NCBI GenBank assembly: GCA_031082125.1 | Contig: JAVHLM010000017.1 | Coordinates: forward strand, 62,001-126,000 | Reading direction: 5' to 3' | DNA: 64,000 bases | DNA from: Candidatus Eremiobacterota bacterium | GTDB lineage: Bacteria; Vulcanimicrobiota; CADAWZ01; Ess09-12 | Position numbers and translations under genes: made by a program | Notes under the pieces: generated by a model | What the model was told of the DNA's origin: nothing | The model's database searches: none | The model's input: only the letters and a program-made list of their open reading frames with translations | Shown: positions 9,501 through 19,324 of the stretch, piece after piece | Layout of the letters: each line of letters opens with the position of its first letter | How positions within the stretch are numbered: position 1 is the stretch's first letter

Positions 9501-9528
9501 TTGACTTTTTTCCCGTTTTCGCTATACT
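9501..9528 (+). promoter_or_regulatory. Sigma-70-type promoter for FmdB-like gene
   Basis: TTGACT (9501-9506), a 16-base spacer, then TATACT (9523-9528). Transcription would begin about 100 bases before the FmdB-type start codon. Confidence 0.65.
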
Positions 9529-9633
9529 CAAGAGCATACCAGAGGTGATGCGCTCCGGGGCCCTCCTGAACCCGGCGGCTCCCCCGGTGAATCTATAGAG
9601 CCATGAAAGACTTCTTTTACGGAGGGATTGGGA

Positions 9634-10005
9634 ATGCCCATATACTGCTATAAATGCGAATCCTGCGGGACCTGCGTCGAGGAGATCCACCGCGCCGACG
9701 AGCATATCGAGAAGGAATGCTCCGACTGCGGCGGGAAAATGGAGAAGATCATAAGCCCCGTGGCGGTGATTTTCAAAGGAAGCGGCTTCCATGTAAACGA
9801 TTACAAGAGGGAGCATATCACCAAGGAAAAGCCTGCACCCAAGGAAGGCGAAGGAAAAGCTGAAACAGGATCGGCTGATTCACCGGCTCAGGAGCCCTCC
9901 TCAAAGGAGAAACCTTCAGAAACACCTTCAGAAAAGCCTTCCCCCAAAGAAAAAGCGCCACCGGCAGAGAAAAACAAAGGCGCTTCCGAAAAGAAGAGAG
10001 AATAG
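9634..10005 (+). CDS. FmdB-family zinc-ribbon protein with charged tail
   Basis: A 123-residue protein. Residues 1-45 match the FmdB/CxxC regulatory zinc ribbon: MPIYCYKCESCG, then CSDCGGKMEKI. After about residue 65 it becomes a low-complexity Lys/Glu/Pro/Ser tail (KEKPSETPSEKPSPKEK). FmdB proteins are putative regulators of unknown mechanism. The start is the ATG at 9634, eight bases after GGAGG; it gives the family-typical MPIY beginning, whereas the TTG two codons earlier does not. It has its own promoter and terminator. Confidence 0.85.
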   Translation: MPIYCYKCESCGTCVEEIHRADEHIEKECSDCGGKMEKIISPVAVIFKGSGFHVNDYKREHITKEKPAPKEGEGKAETGSADSPAQEPSSKEKPSETPSEKPSPKEKAPPAEKNKGASEKKRE

Positions 10006-10014
10006 CTCAGTCTT

Positions 10015-10040
10015 AAAGCCCCCCCCGTGGGGGCTTTTTT
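10015..10040 (+). terminator. Rho-independent terminator after FmdB-like gene
   Basis: AAAGCCCCC and GGGGGCTTT arms with a five-base loop, ending in TTTTTT, ten bases after the stop codon. Confidence 0.88.
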
Positions 10041-10082
10041 ATGTACGCCCGCCGGTAAAGCATTTTACAGGCTCTGCAAATT

Positions 10083-10109
10083 TTAGCAATTAAAATTATA
10101 TATTGCTAA
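10083..10109. promoter_or_regulatory. CIRCE-like HrcA operator, copy 1
   Basis: TTAGCAATT, nine bases, TATTGCTAA. This has the 9-9-9 architecture and the outer TTAGCA/TGCTAA of the CIRCE element (TTAGCACTC-N9-GAGTGCTAA), but the inner CTC/GAG is replaced by AT-rich bases. It lies about 175 bases upstream of groES, ahead of the likely -35 box. Confidence 0.65.
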
Positions 10110-10170
10110 AATAAAAAATATCGAGAGAATAAAAGAGAATAAGTTAAATTTTGCCAGAATTTATCATTAA

Positions 10171-10199
10171 TTGACACTTGCCTTTTTTCCCCTTTTTAG
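10171..10199 (+). promoter_or_regulatory. Probable groESL promoter
   Basis: A perfect -35 TTGACA at 10171-10176. At 17-base spacing the -10 would be TTTTAG (10194-10199), which is weak. Transcription would start near 10206, placing CIRCE-like copy 2 in the first bases of the transcript, as is usual for HrcA-controlled groESL. Confidence 0.55.
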
Positions 10200-10211
10200 G
10201 TAAAGTGGTCA

Positions 10212-10238
10212 TTAGCAATCTGACCTTTCAATTGCTAA
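10212..10238. promoter_or_regulatory. CIRCE-like HrcA operator, copy 2
   Basis: TTAGCAATC, nine bases, AATTGCTAA. Same 9-9-9 geometry and same AT-for-CTC substitution as copy 1. It ends seven bases before the groES ribosome-binding site, so bound repressor or the RNA hairpin could affect both transcription and translation. Confidence 0.72.
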
Positions 10239-10259
10239 ATTTTTGGAGGAGGTAGTGCT

Positions 10260-10562
10260 ATGGCCACAAAAACAATGAATGTCAGGCCTCTTGGCGACAG
10301 AGTAATCATCAAACCCACGCCGCAGGACGAGATGACAAAGGGAGGCATCATACTCCCTGACACCGCAAAGGAAAAACCGCAGCAGGGCGAGGTAGTCGCC
10401 GCAGGCTCAGGGAAAATCCTTGAGAACGGCACCAAGGTGCCCATGGAAGTGAAAGCCGGTGACAAGGTGCTCTACGGAAAGTATTCCGGCACGGAGATCA
10501 AGATCGAAGGCGAAGAGTACCTCATAGTGAAAGAGAGCGAGATCCTGGGAATCATTTCCTAG
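10260..10562 (+). CDS. groS: Co-chaperonin GroES (Hsp10)
   Basis: A 100-residue lid protein that caps GroEL and controls folding-cage cycling. The sequence shows [14 protein letters not shown] at the N-terminus, the mobile-loop region [18 protein letters not shown], and the C-terminal [33 protein letters not shown] lies seven bases before the ATG at 10260; an internal ATG five codons later would also give a normal GroES. It sits directly behind the two CIRCE-like elements and 42 bases ahead of groL, the standard heat-shock operon. Confidence 0.97.
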   Translation: MATKTMNVRPLGDRVIIKPTPQDEMTKGGIILPDTAKEKPQQGEVVAAGSGKILENGTKVPMEVKAGDKVLYGKYSGTEIKIEGEEYLIVKESEILGIIS

Positions 10563-10592
10563 GAGCATTAAGGAAATCAATATTAATCTTAA

Positions 10593-12239
<1,647 letters not shown>

Positions 12240-12246
12240 TCCAGAT

Positions 12247-12278
12247 AAAAAAAAGGGGAGGAAACTCCCCTTTTTTTT
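12247..12278 (+). terminator. Terminator of groESL operon
   Basis: A run of eight A, GGGGAG, loop GAAA, CTCCCC, then eight T. It is symmetric, so it may also act for the convergent HD-GYP gene. Confidence 0.9.
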
Positions 12279-12304
12279 ATTTTCTCCGGGGGCGCCCATG
12301 CAGA

Positions 12305-15300
12305 TTAACTGTACTGGCGCTCCACTACCTTGACAAAGGCCTTGGCAAGCTCGGGATCAAACTGCGTACCGCTTCCCTTCTTTATCTCATCAATGGCTTT
12401 CTCTATGGGCAAGCCCTTGCGGTAAGGCCTGTCGGACACCATGGCGTCAAAGCTGTCAGAGATGGCTACGATGCGTGCTGCCATGGGGATACTGCTGCCG
12501 CTTATCCCGTCAGGGTAACCTTTGCCGTCCCAGCGCTCATGATGGTGGCGCACGACAGGCAGCACGTGGTTGAGGGAGGGTATGGGCTTCAGAATCGCCT
12601 CGCCTATGACGGGATGCTGCTTGATGATATCGAACTCCTCGTCGGTGAGGCGCGTGGGCTTGTAGAGGATGCTGTCGGGTATCTTTACCTTCCCGATGTC
12701 ATGGAGAAAACTGCAGTTCTTGAGATCGGCGGCGCCGATATATTTCCCGAGGCGTGCCTGCACCTGGGGAGATGAATCTCTCAGGTTGAGCTCCACCTCG
12801 CCGATGTCATGGAAGAGGGCGCCTTCCTCGATGGTCTTCAGCTCCTGTTCATCAGTCACCCCCATCTCTCTTGCAAGCGCCACGGAGAGATCGATGACCC
12901 TTGACGAGTGCTCATAGGTATAGTTGCTCGCCGATTTCATGAGGAGCGCAATGAGCTTGGCGGCCATCTCGTCGCCTGTCCAGGTCTCCTGCTGGGACTT
13001 CTTGAGGATGGACTCAATGCAGGTATTGGCATGCTGCGCTGCCGCCTGGGTCTGCTTCACCGGTTCCTGCTTGTTGGTGGCACTGAAGCGGAGGGTGTCT
13101 TCAAAAATCCTCCTTGAGACCTCCTGCTTGATGAGGTCGGTCCGCTGCTGCTGAGGAAGCTGAGCCTCGGCAGAGGGCGAAGGGGTCTGGGAGGTGAGCA
13201 TCCTGGGGCGCAAGCTCCCCCCCTGGGATCTTCCCCCTTTCTGATCCTGAAAATCGCCGCCCTCACCGCCGCCTGATTGATCGCCGAAGTCGCGCTGGTG
13301 GCGCTGCACCTCGTCAATGACCCTCTGGCCTCCCAGGGAATCGGCCTTTTTCCCGTCAAATTTTCCTGCACCGGTGGAGTGGACATGGTGCCCTGCTTCC
13401 TGCATGGTGAAAAGAGGCGCTGGTGTGGTCCCCGTAAGAGCTCCTGGGTGCTCGCCTGTTTCTCTGTGGGCCTGTATGGCTCCCTCCTGGCGCTTCCGCA
13501 CACCCGCCGGCTCACCGGTTTCACCGCCCATTGCTTTCCTTGCATCGGGACGGGGTGCCTGGGGAAAGCCCTCAGAGGCCTGGGTGCCCTTTCCTTCAAG
13601 GGGAACCTCCTCAAGATGCGAAGGCTTTGATCCCGGCGAGCCATCCTCCTTTTTTCTGATCGAAGCCTGTGAAAGGGCGGCATCAGTCTTCGCGGCGAAG
13701 TCACCGAGGGTTTTCTGTGTTCCCGGCTCCTGGAAAGGGAGATCAAGCTTCTGCCTGATCTCCTCGCGGAGCTTTGCCAGGGGATTTTCCTTCTTAAAGC
13801 CTTCCCCGTGGGGAGGTCCGGGTGGAGGCTGCTCCCTCTCCCTGGGAGCCTCCTGGAGGGGCTTTTGCGGCCCCTGCATCTGGGATTTCAGGGGCTCCTG
13901 GCGCAGGGACTCCTGAGACCCCGAAGCCATGGGGGCCTGCTTTTCTGCGTCGGGCGAAGGAGTCTTCCGCATCTGCCTGAGCGCTGATTCCCACGGCCTG
14001 TAAAGCTCCTCCTTGCCCTTCAGAGGAGTCTGGGCTTTCTGTTCCTGGAGATCGTCCTTTCCTGGAAGCTCCTGGGGAAGGGGCGGCTTTTCCTTCAGGG
14101 CCTGCTGCGGAAATTCAGGTAACGGCCTGGATGCCTGCGGCATCGGGGCCTGGGGCTGCGGTTGAGGGGTCTGAGCCTGAGGCATGGGGATTTGAGCCTG
14201 AGGCATGGGGGTCTGAGCCTGAGGCATGGGGATTTGAGCCTGAGGAGTCTGGTGATGCGGTTGAGGGACCTGGGCCTGAGGCATCGGGGACTGCCTGGAA
14301 AAAGACGTCCCCTTGTCCCATGGGAAAGCCTGTGATGCACCTTCCCCGGGGCTTCCACTGCCCCTGGATGGTTCCCGTGTTTGGGGGGGGAGCGGGGCTC
14401 CCCTCTGCACTGAAGGCATATTCTGTGAGGGAACCGCTTCCTGGCGGGAAGAGGTGAACTTCTCAGGGAGGCTCATTTTAAGGAGCCCGCCACCGGAAAA
14501 TTCCTGTTTCTTCGCGGGAAGCTCCATCCTGAGAGCGCTGCCGCTTTCCCTGCCGCGCTCCATGGTGCTTTCCTGTGAGAGGCCCGGCATGGAGCGTGTA
14601 TCGCGGGCCTGGGGTGGGAGCGCCTGCTCACGCATGGCCTGGGGAAAGGGTGTCTCCTTTTTCGGGGCAGGCTGGAATCTTTCCTGGACTTCCTGGGGTA
14701 GCCGCGATCGGTAAGACTCGCGGGACGAGGCAAAAGCAGACTGGTAATGAGCCATAAGGGCATTTTCTGCCGTTTCGCTGGAAAACTGCGGAGCCCTCGA
14801 GGGGGGTGGAGAAGTCTTTGTCTCCCTGAACTCGTTCATGACCTGCTGGGAAAAGCCGCGCAGTGTCTGGGTATAGACGCCGCCCTGTCCCTGGCGCGGA
14901 AGCGGTGGTTCCTTCGGCGCCTCACTGCCCCTCGCGGTGCTTCTTCCGAACTGGGGCTGGAGATACTGGGGCGTCGAGGCAAGGAAATCATTCTGAAGCC
15001 TTCCCTGGGCCGGTGGCGCGCTCCCCGAAGGCGTTCCCCCCGGGAGCCCCTTGAAAAGCTGCTGCGGCTTCGCATTGAAAGCGGGGAGCTCCGCTGACTC
15101 TCCGCCGAGGTATGACCGGAAGCCCTGGTCCATCATATTGCGGATGGCAACCATGTAAATATTCTGGCGGGGAGCCTGGAGCGAGGGGGGGGAAAAGCCC
15201 TGATGCACCGGTGTGGGCATCTTGGAAGTCTGGGGCTTGCCAAAGGCTACGGCCTCTCCTCTGGCGCCGGAAGATGCGATGGATGCGGGAAAGCCTTCTC

Positions 15301-15307
15301 CTGCCAT
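12305..15307 (-). CDS. HD-GYP domain protein with long Pro/Gln-rich N-terminus
   Basis: A 1000-residue protein. About the first 770 residues are low-complexity, rich in Pro, Gln, Ser, Glu and Lys, with a seven-residue PMPQAQ(I/T) tandem repeat and no recognisable domain. The last 220 residues form an HD-GYP phosphodiesterase domain, expected to hydrolyse cyclic di-GMP: HSSRV, HDIGE, HDIGKVKIPDSIL, HHHERWDGKGYPDG and DSFDAMVSDRPYRKG. The HDIG motif occurs twice, about 33 residues apart, which is unusual. GGGGGAG lies just upstream of the ATG. A promoter-like pair and inverted repeats lie upstream. The disordered region may serve as a long tether or scaffold. The catalytic assignment is good; the substrate is inferred from the family. 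Confidence 0.85.
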   Translation of the reverse strand: MAGEGFPASIASSGARGEAVAFGKPQTSKMPTPVHQGFSPPSLQAPRQNIYMVAIRNMMDQGFRSYLGGESAELPAFNAKPQQLFKGLPGGTPSGSAPPAQGRLQNDFLASTPQYLQPQFGRSTARGSEAPKEPPLPRQGQGGVYTQTLRGFSQQVMNEFRETKTSPPPSRAPQFSSETAENALMAHYQSAFASSRESYRSRLPQEVQERFQPAPKKETPFPQAMREQALPPQARDTRSMPGLSQESTMERGRESGSALRMELPAKKQEFSGGGLLKMSLPEKFTSSRQEAVPSQNMPSVQRGAPLPPQTREPSRGSGSPGEGASQAFPWDKGTSFSRQSPMPQAQVPQPHHQTPQAQIPMPQAQTPMPQAQIPMPQAQTPQPQPQAPMPQASRPLPEFPQQALKEKPPLPQELPGKDDLQEQKAQTPLKGKEELYRPWESALRQMRKTPSPDAEKQAPMASGSQESLRQEPLKSQMQGPQKPLQEAPREREQPPPGPPHGEGFKKENPLAKLREEIRQKLDLPFQEPGTQKTLGDFAAKTDAALSQASIRKKEDGSPGSKPSHLEEVPLEGKGTQASEGFPQAPRPDARKAMGGETGEPAGVRKRQEGAIQAHRETGEHPGALTGTTPAPLFTMQEAGHHVHSTGAGKFDGKKADSLGGQRVIDEVQRHQRDFGDQSGGGEGGDFQDQKGGRSQGGSLRPRMLTSQTPSPSAEAQLPQQQRTDLIKQEVSRRIFEDTLRFSATNKQEPVKQTQAAAQHANTCIESILKKSQQETWTGDEMAAKLIALLMKSASNYTYEHSSRVIDLSVALAREMGVTDEQELKTIEEGALFHDIGEVELNLRDSSPQVQARLGKYIGAADLKNCSFLHDIGKVKIPDSILYKPTRLTDEEFDIIKQHPVIGEAILKPIPSLNHVLPVVRHHHERWDGKGYPDGISGSSIPMAARIVAISDSFDAMVSDRPYRKGLPIEKAIDEIKKGSGTQFDPELAKAFVKVVERQYS
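14171..14246 (-). repeat. 21-bp tandem coding repeat in HD-GYP gene
   Basis: About 3.5 copies of a 21-base unit encoding PMPQAQI or PMPQAQT. The copies differ mainly at the Ile/Thr codon, which suggests recent slippage or unequal exchange inside the disordered region. Confidence 0.8.
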
Positions 15308-15345
15308 ATACCACTCCCCCTTGGTCCAAATCTCTCTCTTATCAC

Positions 15346-15374
15346 TTTATCACGACATTTTAACAAATTGTAAA
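15346..15374 (-). promoter_or_regulatory. Probable promoter of HD-GYP gene
   Basis: Read on the minus strand: TTTACA (15374-15369), 17 bases, GATAAA (15351-15346). The transcript would begin about 35 bases before the start codon. GTTAAC lies a few bases further upstream at 15379-15384. Confidence 0.5.
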
Positions 15375-15395
15375 TATTGTTAACAAAAATCGCTT

Positions 15396-15418
15396 TTTAT
15401 TGATAAAAAATCAATAAA
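15396..15418. repeat. Perfect 9-bp inverted repeat upstream of HD-GYP gene
   Basis: TTTATTGAT and ATCAATAAA around AAAAA. It is AT-only apart from one G/C pair and has no following T-run, so it is more likely an operator or protein-binding site than a terminator. It lies between the zinc-ribbon gene's stop codon and the HD-GYP promoter. Confidence 0.45.
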
Positions 15419-15436
15419 TCTCTGGAAAAACGTCTC

Positions 15437-16735
15437 TCACTGCTGAGGAGGATATTGAGTCCTTTCCTGAACCACGATGAGCTTCTGGCTCGCCTCAATG
15501 GCCATTTCAAGACCTCCCTGGAGATGCTGCTCATCGCCGTCATGGAAAAAAGCCTTCATCTCTGCAAGGGCGGCGTCCAGTTCCACGGTGCCCTCCTCAA
15601 AGAGAGTCTGGACTTCCTGATAGGCCCCGCGCTCTTCGTCGCTCCCGAACTGCTCAGGGTGAGTCACTGCCTGCATCGCCGAGAGTGCTTCCCGCACCTT
15701 TTCCTCCATCCACTCGATGACTTCAAGAAGGTCCTCCTTGGAGGATCGCCCGCCAGTGTAATCGCTGACGGCATCCATAAGCCTCACCAGGTTGGAGGTG
15801 TAAACGCGCTCGCCGCCGGCACCTGAAGGCCCTCCGAAACCGGCACCCGCCGATGAGTCGCCCTCAGGGCTTGAGGCCTCGGGGAGTATTGCCGAGCAGG
15901 ACTTGCAAAACTTGGCGGCAACCTCGTTTTCAGCGCCGCATTTGACGCAGAACTTCAAGGAAGAGCCTTTCAGCTCGTTCTGGATAAACTCATGGCAGGA
16001 AATGAGGGTATCGCTTCCTTCCCTGACAAGCGCCATGCCCTTTTCAAGCCGGGATTGATCATCATCGTCAAGGAACTGCTCCATGAGATGAAGACCCTCA
16101 CGGTATTTTCCAAGGGCGCCCTCTATCTCGGGGATCCTTCCCTTGATGGCATCAGTCTCACACCGCGCATTCCGGTAGATTCTGAAATCCTTCTCTATGC
16201 CCTCGCAGTAGCCAATCATCCATTGAAGCTTCTCCTTGAGCGCTTCCTTCGGGAACCCCTTGTCAATTACTCCCCTGGCCACGCGGATGAGCTCATGTAC
16301 ATAAGGGGATTTTGAATATTTCTCGAGCTTCTCCTCTTCCTCCTTGATGCGGTCAACGGCACTGAAGACGGCTTCATAGGAATTCTTCACCATGACGAGA
16401 CCCTCGAGGATCTTTTCCTTTTCCCGGTAATCCAGGTATTCTTCCAGCATTCTGAAGCCGTCAGTGATGCGGGAGAACTGCTCCTCAATAAGTGTTGACT
16501 GCTCCTTGATGGCAGGCACGTCATCTTCGGTCTTTCTCAGGGTATAGAAGAACTCCTTGAGCTTTTCGGTGAGCTCCTTGAGCCTGTCCAGCTTCTCCCG
16601 GTATTCATCAATATAGAAATCAGGGTCGAAATCATCTTCATAGATGTTTTTCGCCTCGGTGATAAACTCGTTGAGGTAGGCAGAGCGGGTAAAGGTGAAC
16701 ACGCTCTCTGGACTGATGTTCTCAAGCTGGCTCAT
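15437..16735 (-). CDS. Zinc-ribbon protein with repeated helical module
   Basis: A 432-residue, mostly alpha-helical, probably cytoplasmic protein with a central zinc ribbon (CVKCGAENEVAAKFCKSC, about residues 265-285). The helical parts contain three similar segments of the form FRMLEEYLDYREKEKILEGL, LHLMEQFLDDDDQSRLEKGM and LAEMKAFFHDGDEQHLQGGL, each about 55 residues. The same module follows the zinc ribbon in the proteins at 25596 and 34279, so this is a local paralogous family. The start at 16735 has GGGAGGAG five bases upstream; an earlier in-frame start lacks one. Function is unknown; a scaffold or regulatory role is only a guess. Confidence 0.78.
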   Translation of the reverse strand: MSQLENISPESVFTFTRSAYLNEFITEAKNIYEDDFDPDFYIDEYREKLDRLKELTEKLKEFFYTLRKTEDDVPAIKEQSTLIEEQFSRITDGFRMLEEYLDYREKEKILEGLVMVKNSYEAVFSAVDRIKEEEEKLEKYSKSPYVHELIRVARGVIDKGFPKEALKEKLQWMIGYCEGIEKDFRIYRNARCETDAIKGRIPEIEGALGKYREGLHLMEQFLDDDDQSRLEKGMALVREGSDTLISCHEFIQNELKGSSLKFCVKCGAENEVAAKFCKSCSAILPEASSPEGDSSAGAGFGGPSGAGGERVYTSNLVRLMDAVSDYTGGRSSKEDLLEVIEWMEEKVREALSAMQAVTHPEQFGSDEERGAYQEVQTLFEEGTVELDAALAEMKAFFHDGDEQHLQGGLEMAIEASQKLIVVQERTQYPPQQ

Positions 16736-16860
16736 GGCGGCTCCTCCCGGCACTGGAATAAGAACTTACTCCCTTGTTACGACAGGGACACCCTTTTTCC
16801 CTCTCCGGGAGAGAGCCACCGGAACACCCCTCTCCCAAAGTCCCCACAGGAAGGGGTACA

Positions 16861-16895
16861 ATAAAAACAAGGCACCACTGAGGCAGTGCCTTGTT
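16861..16895 (-). terminator. Terminator after Gly/Tyr-rich gene
   Basis: On the minus strand, AACAAGGCAC, a ten-base loop, GTGCCTTGTT, then TTTAT. It lies 30 bases downstream of the stop codon at 16925. Confidence 0.85.
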
Positions 16896-16924
16896 GAGAC
16901 CATAATCAGGGTGATCCGCAGAGC

Positions 16925-17371
16925 TTACATGTTTCTCCCCGCGGTATAGCCGAGGCCTGCACCGGCGAGGGTGCCCAGGAGCCCCCAGCCCGGATCGCCG
17001 TGGGAAAGCCCCAGCCCGAGCATCCCGCCGAAACCGGCGCCAAGCATGCCGCCCATGAGGCCCCCTGCATTGTTGTTGTAACCGTAATTGCCATAACAGC
17101 CGTAATTGCCATAGCCGCCGTAATTGCCATAGCCGCCATACATGCCACCGTTGTTATAGCCGGGGTAGCCTATCATGCTCGTGGCATAGCCGCCGTACAT
17201 GCCGTAATTGCCAAAGCCGCCGCCGTAATTGCCGGGATAGCCCATCATGCTCGTGGGATACCCCCAGCCGCCCCCATGGCGAATACCGTGATGGCCGTGG
17301 TGGCCGTGGTGGCCATGGTGCATCGGGAAGCCACCGCCTATCCCAAAGTTAAAGCTCACATGTGCGCTCAT
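16925..17371 (-). CDS. Gly/Tyr/Asn/His-rich repetitive protein
   Basis: A 148-residue protein of extreme composition. It begins MSAHVSFNFGIGGG, then has a HHGHHGHHGHHG tract that could bind metal, repeated GYGNYGG and MGYPG units (about 35-105), and a C-terminal glycine-zipper-like stretch (GGLMGGMLGAGFGGMLGLG ... LAGAGLGYTAGRN). No signal peptide is seen. It has its own near-consensus promoter and a strong terminator, so it is expressed as a monocistron. A GGGGGA stretch precedes the ATG. It resembles structural or aggregation-prone glycine-rich proteins only in composition; I do not recognise a family. Confidence 0.75.
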   Translation of the reverse strand: MSAHVSFNFGIGGGFPMHHGHHGHHGHHGIRHGGGWGYPTSMMGYPGNYGGGFGNYGMYGGYATSMIGYPGYNNGGMYGGYGNYGGYGNYGCYGNYGYNNNAGGLMGGMLGAGFGGMLGLGLSHGDPGWGLLGTLAGAGLGYTAGRNM

Positions 17372-17426
17372 TTCATTTCCCCCTTGCTTCTTGTGATTGG
17401 GTGGAGAAAATTGCTCTCACTTTTTT

Positions 17427-17455
17427 ATTGTAGCACTTTTTACTGCAAAAAACAA
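17427..17455 (-). promoter_or_regulatory. Promoter of Gly/Tyr-rich gene
   Basis: On the minus strand, TTGTTT (17455-17450), a 17-base spacer, TACAAT (17432-17427). The start codon lies 56 bases beyond the -10 box. Confidence 0.65.
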
Positions 17456-17479
17456 GAGCCTCGGAAAAATTTAACAATC

Positions 17480-19312
17480 TCATTCCCATTCGATGGTGCC
17501 CGGCGGCTTGGTCGTCACGTCATAAAGGAGGGCGCCGAAGCCCTCAATGGCCTCCAGGTCATCGACAAGTGAAAGAAGCCCCAGGGGATTCATTCTGAAG
17601 ACATCGCATGTCATGGCATCCTGGGAGCACACGGGCCGCATGACAAAGACCTGGCGCCCCATCTCATCATAAAGAGGGAGGCCCACCACAGGCATCTGCC
17701 ACAACTCCCCTTCGCCCCGCAGGGCGTCATTGCAGCGTGCATCAACGGCCCTGAGCCTTTCGAGATGCTCTTCGTCAATAGTGGTGGGGCTGAGGCAAAA
17801 TGCTGCGTGCCGGTAGGGGAGAGGAGCAAAAACGACGCGGCTTATGCTTTTCATGGAGTTCACCATGCGGGCGGCGCATGAAAGCAGGGCTTCCCATGGG
17901 GGCACCGACCCGTCAGCACTCCAGATGACGGCAGGGTGACGGTAGGTGCGCTCATCTCCCTGGACGCCCACGGAATAAAGGGGAAGCACCGTGCCGTCAC
18001 ATCCGATGGAAGCGGCCATTGCTTTCACCTGGCCTTCTTCATCAAGATAGCGGGGGGGCTCTCGCCCGTCAGAGCAGAGAAGCCTCACGGCGAGCCCCGG
18101 CCCAGGGAAGGGGTGGCGCAAGATGAGGGCTTCAGGGAGGCCCAGGGCTCTTCCCACGTCTCTTATCTCATCCTTGTAGAGGTCCCGCAGCGGCTCCACC
18201 ACTCTCCCCGAGGCGATAAGAGCCTCTATCTCGGGGACACGGTTGTGGTGGGTCTTTATTTTTGCCGCATGGGCCGTGCCGCCGCTCTCAATGGTATCAG
18301 GGTAAATGGTGCCCTGCACAAGCACCCTGTCCTGACCCTGCCCCGCAAGAATGTCACTGATCTCTTCCACGAAGAGCCTGCCTATCACTGCCCGCTTCCT
18401 CTCCGGGTCAATGATGCCTGCGAGGGCTTTCAGGAAACGCTCACGGGCATTGATGCGCCGTACACCGGGAAGACCCTCTGCCTCAAGACAGGTAATCACC
18501 TCATCTGATTCACCGGCGCGCATGAGACCCGTATCGACATGAATACACTGTATCTGCTTTCCAGGAAGGGCACGGATACAGAGCGCTGACGCCACCAGCG
18601 AGTCCACACCGCCTGAGACCAGTATGACGGCCGTTCTTCCGCCTGTTTCCTCTTTGATCCTGGCTTCCAGGGCTGCCACCCGGTCGCCGGGGTGCCATGA
18701 CCGCGGCGCCTTCGCGGACTTGAAAAAATTGTCAAGCATGGCACGACCATGGGCGGTGTGGGAAACCTCGGGATGAAACTGCAGGCCGAACCACTTTCCC
18801 TCAGGGGATTCAAAGGCTGCCACGGGAACCTCTTCGGTGCTTGCAGTCACCCTGTAACCCTCGGGCATGGAGACCACGGTGTCACCATGGCTTACCCACA
18901 CACGCTGCCGCGCCGGGAGACCGGCAAACAGAGAGGAGGTGCCGAGGCATTCAATCATTGCCAGGCCGTACTCGCGGGCATGGCCGCCTGACAGGGTGCC
19001 TCCCAGGGCATGGGCAAGATATTGATGGCCATAGCAGATGCCGAGGACGGGGACTGGCGATTCCCTCACGTCGCCTTCAAGCCGGGGAGCACCGGGCTCA
19101 AGAACCGACCGGGGCCCCCCCGAGAGGATTAAGGCCACAAGTTCCTCGCCCCTCCCTGTTGACCGGGCACGGACAAGGTCACTCCACTGGGAGGGCTGCA
19201 CAATCCGGGAGAAAAGGCCAAGCCCCCTTACCCTCCTTGCGATGAGATGGGCATACTGGCCGCCAAAATCGACAATGGCAACACAAGGTGTCGATAAGCC
19301 TTCCATTGGCAT
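17480..19312 (-). CDS. guaA: GMP synthase (glutamine-hydrolysing), long form
   Basis: Converts XMP, glutamine and ATP to GMP, the last step of guanine nucleotide synthesis. An N-terminal class I amidotransferase (about 10-205) carries the nucleophile elbow GICYGHQYLAHALGG and the FHPEVSHT catalytic His/Glu. An ATP pyrophosphatase domain begins at the P-loop-like VSGGVDSLVASAL (about 235). The dimerisation domain ends in TTKPPGTIEWE. At 610 residues it is about 85 longer than the usual bacterial enzyme; the extra length lies in the C-terminal half, and the segment around IKTHHNRVPEIEALIASGRV resembles the eukaryotic-type enzyme. AGGGAGAGG precedes the ATG. It sits 12 bases after guaB, forming a guaBA operon. 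Confidence 0.96.
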   Translation of the reverse strand: MPMEGLSTPCVAIVDFGGQYAHLIARRVRGLGLFSRIVQPSQWSDLVRARSTGRGEELVALILSGGPRSVLEPGAPRLEGDVRESPVPVLGICYGHQYLAHALGGTLSGGHAREYGLAMIECLGTSSLFAGLPARQRVWVSHGDTVVSMPEGYRVTASTEEVPVAAFESPEGKWFGLQFHPEVSHTAHGRAMLDNFFKSAKAPRSWHPGDRVAALEARIKEETGGRTAVILVSGGVDSLVASALCIRALPGKQIQCIHVDTGLMRAGESDEVITCLEAEGLPGVRRINARERFLKALAGIIDPERKRAVIGRLFVEEISDILAGQGQDRVLVQGTIYPDTIESGGTAHAAKIKTHHNRVPEIEALIASGRVVEPLRDLYKDEIRDVGRALGLPEALILRHPFPGPGLAVRLLCSDGREPPRYLDEEGQVKAMAASIGCDGTVLPLYSVGVQGDERTYRHPAVIWSADGSVPPWEALLSCAARMVNSMKSISRVVFAPLPYRHAAFCLSPTTIDEEHLERLRAVDARCNDALRGEGELWQMPVVGLPLYDEMGRQVFVMRPVCSQDAMTCDVFRMNPLGLLSLVDDLEAIEGFGALLYDVTTKPPGTIEWE

Positions 19313-19324
19313 GGTACCTCTCCC

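Noticed and set aside
14131-14457. Plus-strand frame rich in PEAWG repeats within the HD-GYP gene
   Set aside because: It is simply the reverse reading of the PMPQAQ tandem repeat.
15396-15418. Inverted repeat as a terminator for the zinc-ribbon gene
   Set aside because: The stem is AT-rich and no T-run follows on the minus strand.
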